From NCBI RefSeq assembly GCF_020497125.1, contig NC_059073.1:18435225-18499224 (forward strand): DNA of 64,000 nucleotides, given 5' to 3'. The notes under the pieces are model-generated. The model was not told the DNA's origin and ran no database searches. It saw only the letters and a program-made list of their open reading frames with translations. How positions within the stretch are numbered: position 1 is the stretch's first letter; every line of letters starts with the position of its first letter. Shown piece by piece: positions 55,443 through 64,000 of this stretch. The translations under genes were made by a program, and so were the position numbers. Source of the stretch: Mauremys mutica. Lineage: Eukaryota > Chordata > Testudines > Geoemydidae.

Positions 55443-56112
55443 TGTTAGGAGGCTTATTCGTTCACCCTCTCACTTCCCTGGTCCTTCTCGCATGAACAGA
55501 GAGCAACAATTCCCGAAGTCCAAAGGTGCAAACAATTCAATGTTTATTGGGGTGAACTTCCAGCAAGCATGTTTCCAGTTTCCTTCCTCAGTGTCCCCCT
55601 TCCCAGCTCTGACACCACAGAGCCTTGCCTGTGTCCCTGATCCCATTCCCTGTTCCCATTTTCCCCCCACACTTTGCGAAACATGATTCCTTCCTGATTG
55701 ATTGCAGACTATATAGTAAAACTTGAGTTCTGCTTAACTATACCTTAACCAATCATTTTACTGAAATTTAACTAACCAATCCTAACATAATGTAACATGG
55801 TTATTTAACCAATTATATCCCACCACCTTAATTGGTTTACACCCAACAAAATTAATTATATTGATAAGCAAGTTCTTGCCAGACAGGATGCTATCAAACT
55901 AAGTTTCCTTTTACATCTTCTAGGCTCTTCCCTTTCTCTGGACGTGATAGGAATACAATCCTGTCCTGATGTTCCTAACAGCCCAATAGCACCTTATTTC
56001 AAGGTGACTAGTTTAGAATGTGAGGATGTGACCGTACATTTCCCAGTTTATGGCTGGCTTCTGCTGCTTAGCTGAAGGCCTTAGCCTAAGAACCAGGCCT
56101 CAGACTGTCACA
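55443..56112 (-). repeat. ERV LTR, 670 bp
   Basis: In minus orientation it begins TGTGACAGTCTGAGG and ends CCTCCTAACA. It contains a TATATAG box (complement at about 55707-55713) and AATAAA just before the R/U5-like part (complement near 55543-55549). This order defines the transcription direction as minus. Confidence 0.65.
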
Positions 56113-59100
56113 GTAAGAGAAGGCCCTTACACAGACAGATGGTGATTTTGATTCTTTCTTTTATACCTCTATAACTAGCTAAGTGATAAGAATACACCTA
56201 AATTCTTAATGTATAGGCCTTTACAGACAGGCCTGAATATCTATATCCTAACATATGTGTCACCTGATAAAAGAGGGTTCTACATGGTGTCATACTTCTG
56301 AAGGCTCAGCAGCTAAGGTTACAACTCCAAATCTTTTGCAAAATCCCCGGGGCCTGATTCTTAGATTCTTATGCGGAGGAGGTGTAAGGGATGACCACAT
56401 CGGCATTCTCCCTTCACTCGCACTGAGGTAACATTCTACATCCGTTTTGTACAGGGATAAATGACTGCACAAGCTGTGGGGCAGGGGCGAATTGGGATCT
56501 GAGTGCAGAACTAGTCTTCGCTCCGTTGATGCTGTTGCACAGCATAAGGTAACAGAAAAGCTTTAACCACGTGGCTTACTGTTATCAAGCTGTGTCCGTC
56601 CATAGTAAATGGTGTCAGGGACGTCTTAGTTTGAGCCCAGATTCATACAGACCCCGTAGTCTCTCTGAACTACAACAGGCGTTTATTACTTCAGATCGCA
56701 CAAAGACTCTGTGCTTTCAAAGAACAGAATATGAATTGAGGTGTCACACAGAGTGACTCCCCCAGATACTGCTTTGCTGGGATGGTGGTTGGTTTTTTGA
56801 GAGTGCCTATTCCAAGGACGTGGTAACCCCACGGCCACCTGATGGAGGTAAAACTAGGCAAGCCTGTGAGTGAGCACCTTGGAGCAAAACATTCAACAAA
56901 TGAATTTATGCTGGGATTCCTGAGGATGTGTCCTAAGGATGTTGCATAGAGACTTGTGGCAGATGCTCTCCTTGCATTCTCCCTTTGATTTCTGTCCCAC
57001 ACATATTCTTTTGTAAAAGAGACACATCATGTAGTTAAATTCACAGTTCAGGGGTCAGATGGGACATGATCGCAAGTGCTCTCGGCCTCTGTAATTGGCA
57101 GGCCTTTATTTTGTATTTGCAAACTATGCCTGCAGTAGCTGTAGGTATCAACAGAGATAGCATTACAATAACAAATGTCTGCTGGCAAGTGGCACTGATA
57201 TCACCCTTCTCTGTTCAAAGTTCTTAGCAGGCTCCACTTTCATTCAAACATGGAATTTCCCCCTTCACTAGAGGTGTTAAAATTAGTTCAGAAATATTGG
57301 TTTGAGCTTACTGCAGAGCCCAATTCTGATCTGCTCTCACCATTGTGACTGCATTGACTCTGATGGATTATTCCTGACTTGCGTTGGCCCAGAAAGCCTC
57401 ATTTGTACCTGAGACGGTGTGGCAAAATAGGCAGCTGACAGATACCAACTGCAGAAGAGGAAAGCTTGACTTTCACACCTTTGCTGTTTCTGTGCTGAAT
57501 GTCCCTTATTTAAATTTAAACACCGAGATCTCAGTACTTCAGTGGGGTACCAGAAACGGTATTAGGCAAAAGTAAACTTCAGGTATCATTCACTCCCCTC
57601 AACCAGACTAATAAGGGACAGCTATCAGAGGATTCAGCCCCATTTCATTCTTGGGTTCAGTCTCCAGCTGCAGCTTCCAATTGACCAATCTCTTTTGAGC
57701 ATGGCCCAGACCTTAAAGGTGCAGTAACTACACAGTCGTCATTGTTCTTTATGCTTCATACACTGCAACGTTATGAACATTAAGGCTCCTGTATTTTGCC
57801 TGAGGAAGGCAAATACTGGGCTAGCCATTTAATGGTAGGTGGAGACACAGAAATGTTAAGTGACTCACCCAGTACCTACAGTGAGAAGGTAGCAAAATTA
57901 GGGGTGGAGATTTAAATCCCAGCCTCCTATCTACACAATATTTTTGTCTCCTGCTCCATCCATACTATCGTACAGGAATATCTGGGACCCTCCTTTACAT
58001 TCAGAATTGGGCCTTGTCTACATGGGAAAGCTTTCCAGTCTTTTAGTCCACACACAAACAACCTCTTCATCATCTCTTGTCTTATCCTGTTATCATTAAT
58101 CTGCTTTGGAAGGACATAACTACTTTGGAATATGGCTATAAGGTTCATATGGATGCACCCCCATTTCTAATTACCTGTTTTCTCTGGCCGCCAGAGCATG
58201 CTCAGGATGGTGCCCAAGGCAGAAGATGAAGTAGTTTGAAAGTGGCTTTTGTCCCCCCAAAACATTTCATCCTGTGCCTATAGCCCCAAACATACTGCTT
58301 CACGTTCCCTGTTCTACCCCTCAAATGTCTCTGGGATACTGGGAACCCCATTCATTTCCCCCAACTACGAGAGAGAGGCAGCTCCCATGTTCTTCCATTC
58401 CTGAAGACAAGGGGACATCTCTGATCCCACATACACGTTCTTGGGATCCCATCTGCACAGATGTGTTCACTCTGCACTTTGGCTATTTCTGCATTTTAGT
58501 GTAACCTTAAAACTGTCTTATGTCTCAAATAATGAAGGTGAGGTTTTTTTTTAAATTTACAATTGCACTTGGTTGAAAAATGTCATTAAGGTACAGCTGT
58601 CCCATATCACCTCCATTCCTAATAAAATCAATTCACCAAGTGTATCCATTATATTGTATTCATTACATTCATCTTCTTCCCCTATGCTCTGCTCCATGTT
58701 TCCCTCCCCCTGACTCCCTGGCCTGTAGGGACATTTGATAGAGGCATCGTCTCTGGCTGTTCATAACTTTCCAAAAGTTTCGCCACCTCCTACCTATCAG
58801 TGAGTCTCTCTCCCTTGCTCCCACAGATGTTGTACAAGCCCCTATGACATGAGACAGGTCTCTCAGAAGTCCTGGTCATGAGACCACCTCCATCTTCTTT
58901 TCAGTCTTCCAGATGCATATTCCACACTCCCTGTGTGGCTTCGTAGGTTACAGTTAAACAAAACCTTTCTCATATCCAAGTGTCCAGACATTTTTGTCAA
59001 CTCTAGGAAAAAATGGGTCTTATCTTTTGTTGGCTAACCTGAGATACAATGCTCATGAAGACCAGGCAATTTGCTGATTTAGCATGAGTTAACAGGTCCA

Positions 59101-59156
59101 GGTTAAAGCTAGGCTCCCCCATAGACTTCACCTCAACCTAATACATATTGGAAATG
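56113..59156. other. No gene recognised
   Basis: AT-rich DNA without supported exons or repeat boundaries; possible old repeat scraps at 56385-56470. Confidence 0.45.
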
Positions 59157-59159
59157 ACA

Positions 59160-60785
59160 ACCTGCCTTGTCTTCACTATGATTTTACCTCATTTTAACTA
59201 TCACATGGTAGCTGAGGTAAGAACACACCATTCTTTCCTAGGGAAGATGCACCCTAAAAAGCTTCCTAAACCAGGGAAGCTGAGTCTCCTAGCATAGCAT
59301 CTGTAATCACAACAACATTAATGCCCATAGTGGTTTGGGGAGCGAAAGTCCACTCTTCCTTACCTTAAACGGGTGAAGCAGCAAAGAATCCTGTGGCACC
59401 TTATAGACTAACAGATGTTTTGCAGCATGAGCTTTCGTGGGTGAATACCCACTTCTTCACTTGCATCCGAAGAAGTGGGTATTCACCCACGAAAGCTCAT
59501 GCTGCAAAACGTCTGTTAGTCTATAAGGTGCCACAGGATTCTTTGCTGCTTGTACAGAACCAGACTATCACGGCTACCCCTCTGATACTTAAACGGGTGA
59601 GTTTCTAAAAATCTGGGTGTCAATGGAGCTTCCAGACTATCCCCTGCGCCACTAATATTAACAAACCTGGTATGGTGATTAACCAGACCATGGAGAAATA
59701 TCCCTTCCTGTTGAACTCTGAGGCCTGGTGGGGAGGACAAAGAATAGGCAAGTAGTTCCCATCAGTGACCCCTAACACGTTGGGAACTCCAGCCATGCAA
59801 ATCCATCACTAACCCCCCATGCATTGCCAGGTTTTATGACCCAGGGCAGCAGCACCCTTCCAATGGCAGTGCATACTTCCATGACGACAGCCCCAACAGT
59901 TGACTTTACCAACACCAAAGTGGCTAGCTATTGGCAGGTAGCAATTGGGACAGCACACTCCCAGAAGGCATTGGTCACGTGCTTCTCCACACTGAGGAAG
60001 GCTCTCATGCTGGGGTTCAGCACAGCAGCTCCAGGATGAGCTCTGTGCAGACTTCCAGGAAAGTCTCCTTCCACATCCTGAAGTGCTGCAGCCATGGCTG
60101 GTCATCCCAGGTATGTAGCACTAACTTGTCCCACCCATCAGTGCTGGCTGGACCCACAAGTGATGCTCCACTAAGTGAAGCCAGTCCAAGGAAAAGTCAT
60201 GCAGTATTAATTTCACAGTTTCATCCTCCCGCTCTAACGGTATCCATTTGGCCTCTTGCTGCTGGTGATTTTCCATCTCCTCCAGAGCCACTGGCTTGGT
60301 GATCACCGGTACATGTGGAGCCTGTTTGTGTTAATGCTGGTCAGAAGCATGGTGCTCTGCAGTACGTCCTCCAGGCTGCCTGACAGCAGTTTGAATTGCT
60401 TTTTTAAAAAGTGAAATAGCTGGAAAATGGCACTGGCTAGCAAAAAACCAGACAAATTGTTTGTGCCTGGGGAAGGAGTCATGGGAGTTCGACCCCAAGT
60501 CCTAGAATTTCAATAGGATCCTGTAGGTATCCCACAATTCACCATGAGAAGCTACCCATAATGCATTAAGCATAGTGCTGGGACATGGCATTATGGGATA
60601 CGTGCTCAAAAATAATGTGCATTTCCTTTTTAAAAAGCACAGCGCTTTGTGGATATGATGACTTACAAGGAAAGTAGCTTAAGCTATTTTAGATAACAGC
60701 TAGAATGGCAACACTATCTTGTTTTAGTTTTACAGATATAACTCTGGCCAGGAGTGTGTGTGATGCAGACAAGAACTAAAACCCT
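59160..60785 (-). pseudogene. Decayed Harbinger element with transposase fossil
   Basis: On the minus strand, broken frames recall the Harbinger transposase: an FGVGK-type motif followed by STVGAVVMEV in a shifted frame (about 59890-59950), DGFAWLEFP (about 59795), RKGYFSMVW-like sequence (about 59690), and an ITDAMLGDS block (about 59290). Many stops and frameshifts. The outer ends CTTGTCTTCACTATG and, as complement, TTCTTGTCTGCATC are plausible decayed termini. Split by the Penelope-like insertion at 59377-59587. Much older than the element at 29200-33441. Confidence 0.65.
59377..59587 (-). mobile_element. Palindromic Penelope-like insertion in the Harbinger fossil
   Basis: A perfect 13-bp duplication, CTTAAACGGGTGA, lies at 59364-59376 and 59588-59600. 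The leader is on the right arm and the left arm begins AGCAGCAAAGAATCC, the family truncation point. The right arm has CCGAAGA, a stem-loop and GAAA (59467-59494); the left arm has GTGAAGA on the minus strand. Both cores carry one change from consensus, and both have G at the cleavage position. Confidence 0.75.
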
Positions 60786-62226
60786 AAGTGCAATTGAACT
60801 AAATTTGGCCTCTATAGATGTAAGAGTATATTCTCCAGTCCATTGGATGCATGTAATTCCCATGTGCATCAAAAGGAAAATGGACCCTTAGTTTACATCA
60901 CAATCGTGGATTATAATTTGAGGAAGTTGGCAGTCTCTTCTAACAAGAGACAGGACCAGCAGGAGGAATTAATGATCCTGTTCGTGGTGAGTTGAGTTCA
61001 TTGACACAAATTGAAATAATTTGCTGAGCCCTGCACAGTGAAGCTTACAAAATCAGTGGGAATTGTGCCCATGGTTAGCATAAAATCTACCCTGCAGAAA
61101 GGTATTTAAAGCATAATATGTGGTGTACATTTAACGTTTTTCCTTATTCTCTTAAACAATGGTGGTCATATAATCTAAAACTCCTGCTGCTTTAGGGTTG
61201 GATAATCACGGGGGTAAATCCCCATTGCTGACACATCCATAGAAGAGAATGCATGATGGGGTGGTATAAACTTGTGGCCAGCCCTTTAGCTGGATAAGGT
61301 CAGCAAAGCCCCATACGTTCTTCCTTGTATGGACCTGTCAGTAAATCTAAGTCCTTAAAAAAGAAGCAAAGTCTGAGTTCTGCTGAGCTGCTTTTGGGGA
61401 TTTTTACATTTGATTGAACTAAGATGTTCTGAAAACTACACACTAACTCTTTTCCTGCATTGTATCTAAAAACTGTGTGCAAACCCCAGTAAAATGAAAC
61501 TGTATCAACACTGCAGAGTTTGATCAACAACGTTTTCTTCCATTCATCCAAACCTGCTGCATTCAGGCTGTTATCACAGGAGATGGAGCAGAGGGAGAAT
61601 TTTCCAATGCACTGTATGCCAGAAATAATCTATTCTTTCAAACTCTTAGCTATTAACAAAGTCGACTGGTCCAAATAAAAGTTACATTGTCAGTCAAATA
61701 TTTCCTCATCTTCCTGGAATTTATAAAGTGATTTTCTATCTGACATACTTGGAAATGCTGAGCAGTATTTTAGTGAAGATACACAATCAGTAGGTGATAG
61801 AAACAAAGAATGATGAGTAACTTTTAAAGTACCATGGATGTATATTGCACTGCACAGAGAATTCAACCCTGGGGCCGCTGCAAATGACTTACGAGATGAG
61901 TGGTTACATTGATAGAATTATTCTGGATTTTCATCAATTTTGGCTCCTGTGAAATTGAGAGCTGAATGCGGCCCACTTTCACTAATGTAATTGCACTAGA
62001 TGCTCTTAAATAATGAGGATGCATTGATGAAGCTGGCTCTATCTTGTTTGCCACATCATGGTTTCAACAAACCAAATCACTTAGGTCACCTCCTGCTTCC
62101 TTTCACGTCACTTGGAGTTTTGCCACTGATTTGAGTATGACCAGGATTTTGCCCAGTATCAGCTAGAAATGTGGGGCCCTGTTTTTAAGAGCGCGGCTTC
62201 CAGGTAGGCACATAATTCTGGATTCC
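60786..62226. other. No recognised feature
   Basis: AT-rich, without supported genes or repeat ends. Confidence 0.5.
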
Positions 62227-62229
62227 TTA

Positions 62230-62501
62230 GGGCTTGGCTACACTTACAAATTTGCAGCGCTGCAGCAGGGTGTGAAAACACACCCTCTCCAGCACTGCAA
62301 ATTGCGGCGCTGCAAAGCGCCAGTGTGGTCAAAGCCCCAGCGCTGGGAGCGCGGCTCCCAGCGCTGTCCGTTATTCCCCACAGGGAGGTGGAGTATGGAC
62401 AGCGCTGAGAGAGCTTTCTCCCAGCGCTGGCGCTTTGACTACACTTAGCGCTTCAAAGCGCTGCCGCGGCAGCGCTTTGAAGTGTAAGTGTAGCCAAAGC
62501 C
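62230..62501. mobile_element. GC-rich MITE with TTA duplication
   Basis: TTA lies on both sides (62227-62229 and 62502-62504). The ends are GGGCTTGGCTACACTTACA and, as complement, GGCTTTGGCTACACTTACA. The interior is built of many AGCGCTG-type palindromic hexamers and larger inverted blocks. Probably Harbinger-type by duplication. Confidence 0.75.
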
Positions 62502-62504
62502 TTA

Positions 62505-64000
62505 ATGTTCAGCCCTGAGAGGCTGGTGGAACTGAGCTCTGTTGAAAACTTAGCCCTTTTATTACTGATATTGTGCTGAGTCCAGCTGCATTCCTACTGC
62601 CAATAGCAAAAAACTCCCATTGACATCAATAGAACCAAGATTTGGCCTTCTCTCCAGCAGTCATTTCTTTATAACTGCTCCGCATGTTGTTTCCTGGTTC
62701 AGGGTTAAACTTTCCCCTGTCTTAGCTCATATGCAGCTCCCTCCATGGTGTAAACCAGGGCAGAATTTGATCCAGAGAATCTAATTTCTGACAGGAAGTT
62801 GACTGTGTACATGGGAAAGTTGCATTGTGTGTCAAGGTTCCAGGCAGGCAATCTGATACGACCGCTATCATTGCCTGCTTGAAATAGCAATCAACTGTTT
62901 TAGCTACTGGAGTCAATTACTACAAAATGGAGGTTTATTTACAATACTGCGCTTTATTTACAGTATCGCATAGCAGTTAATCCTCCACATGTTTCAAAAT
63001 AAAAATCTGCAGCCATTCAATGGTAGACAATAATTGATTAGACCTCAGAGAAATGCATATTTATAAACTTTAATCTAAAGGGCTGTCCCATGTATAATAT
63101 ATGAAGCGGTATATAAACGTGTGAGGCTGGCTAGAGGAAGTGATATGAAACCGTTTTCTTTTAATAGAAAGAGAAATCTTTTAAAGGGGCTTTGATCTAA
63201 CGTTGGAGATCTGTATGTGTCTGTTGCGGAGCATGTGTTCTTTTATGAACTGGGTACAGTGTGCATATAAATAGAGGTATTCTATTTGATGTGTGGAGAT
63301 CAAGGTGTTGGAGCCTTTTGCTGCTCATCTGGCCATCGTAGAGTTTGTATTTTTTTCTTCCATTACTGTTTTTCTCTGGTTCAGACAGTCAGTCAGTTCT
63401 AGTTTTGCTTTTTTTAAGTTGCATGAGATTTTGGCCTTGTAAGAACACTGCTGATTTCTTTCCAAAATTCATAATTGTGTGAACAGCTCTTCAGCACCAG
63501 GTGTGGATCTCTTTTCCTGCACAATAATACTAAACTGTCTTTCATCCAAGGATCTGTAAGCACCACAAACTAGTTAAGCCTCACAATACTTCCTGTGTCA
63601 TTATAAAACGAGTACAATATTGACCAAAAGTGGAAACTGACACAGAGATGTAAGGCCCAAACTTAAGAATTGGCATTAGGCATCTGAATAAGCGGCCCAT
63701 GTGCTCAGAGGCTGTGAGAACCTGTATCACCGGGAAATGCAGCACCTTTGAAAATCAGTGCCTATTTCTTGAATACCCAGTTCAATGATTTTTAGTTTGA
63801 CTTCCCCAAAGCCACTGAGTCCAGGATAGAGCCAGGAACAGACTGCAGGAATCCAGGCCCAAAGTCCTATGCTCTAAGACCTGGAAGACTGTGTGTTCTC
63901 CAAACAGTGGTGTAGGATAGATAGATTATGTGCTGGTTTATCAGTAAGTGCCGAGAGACACTTGGATAACATGAAGAAATAAAACATTGAGAGTCCCGTA
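62505..64000. other. No recognised feature
   Basis: AT-rich DNA to the window end. Nothing gene-like on either strand. Confidence 0.5.

Larger units (their letters stand above)
53422..56112 (-). mobile_element. Minus-strand ERV-like remnant
   Basis: Two direct repeats start TGTTAGG at 53422 and 55443. The higher-coordinate copy runs to TGTCACA at 56112 (TG...CA ends) and is the 5' LTR in minus orientation. The lower copy matches only to about 53655. Between them lie about 1.8 kb of decayed internal sequence with no intact retroviral gene; a minus-strand gag-like region is possible but unproven. A Penelope-like fragment interrupts it at 54269-54363. Outer duplications are not convincing. Confidence 0.62.

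Overview
The window looks like intronic or intergenic DNA from a turtle, probably a cryptodire. The main reason is the repeat content. It holds a Penelope-like/foldback family whose leader reads GTAGCCGTGTTAGTCTG, CR1 3' ends with an ATTCTTATGTTCTTA-type tail, tRNA-derived SINEs with CR1-like tails, hAT, Harbinger and Mutator-like MITEs, and ERV LTRs. The species call rests on my recognition of these families, not on a search. There are no bacterial-style operons, and almost all open frames are chance frames or lie inside repeats.

Layout. 1-11 kb: repeats, including palindromic Penelope-like insertions at 47-231, 764-947 and 4921-5133, a longer Penelope-like copy at 10016-11089, two hAT MITEs and two 122-bp Mutator-like MITEs. 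11.46-14.26 kb: the most unusual locus. A GC-rich promoter built from 136-bp tandem repeats (M-box-like palindromes, CCAAT boxes, ETS-like sites, a TATA box) drives an intact two-exon frame (12020-12301 joined to 12440-13129, 323 codons) with good splice sites and a poly(A) signal. I do not recognise its family. A phase-matched alternative donor at 13094/13095 leads to a lysine-rich candidate exon at 13957-14076, with acceptor-like modules tandemly repeated between them. 15.9-21.6 kb: more DNA-transposon relics. 21.8-23.3 kb: a CpG island with a likely 5' UTR exon and splice donor at 22315/22316, the start of a host gene on the plus strand. Its later exons were not found here, so much of what follows may be its first intron.

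27.54-39.35 kb: a tandem array of a 2.75-kb unit (two full copies and a partial third). A 4.24-kb PIF/Harbinger transposon sits in copy 1 only, with a TTA target duplication and matching empty sites in copies 2 and 3. Its DDE transposase has one stop codon, its Myb-like gene has one frameshift and a phase-consistent intron, and an extra antisense frame of 148 codons lies inside that intron. 41.3-41.65 kb holds a rearranged piece of the array unit.

42-64 kb: a solo LTR with a 4-bp duplication (44128-45428), a double-hairpin element (46083-46227), hAT MITEs, a minus-strand ERV-like remnant (53422-56112), a decayed Harbinger transposase fossil (about 59160-60785) split by a palindromic Penelope-like insertion (59377-59587), and a GC-rich MITE at 62230-62501. 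The remaining DNA shows no gene I can support.

The two observations most worth following are (1) the 12-14 kb spliced gene of unknown family with virus-like compact architecture, and (2) the palindromic Penelope-like insertions, which carry hammerhead-ribozyme-like cores, share one truncation point, and in several cases are flanked as whole units by 12-14-bp target duplications.
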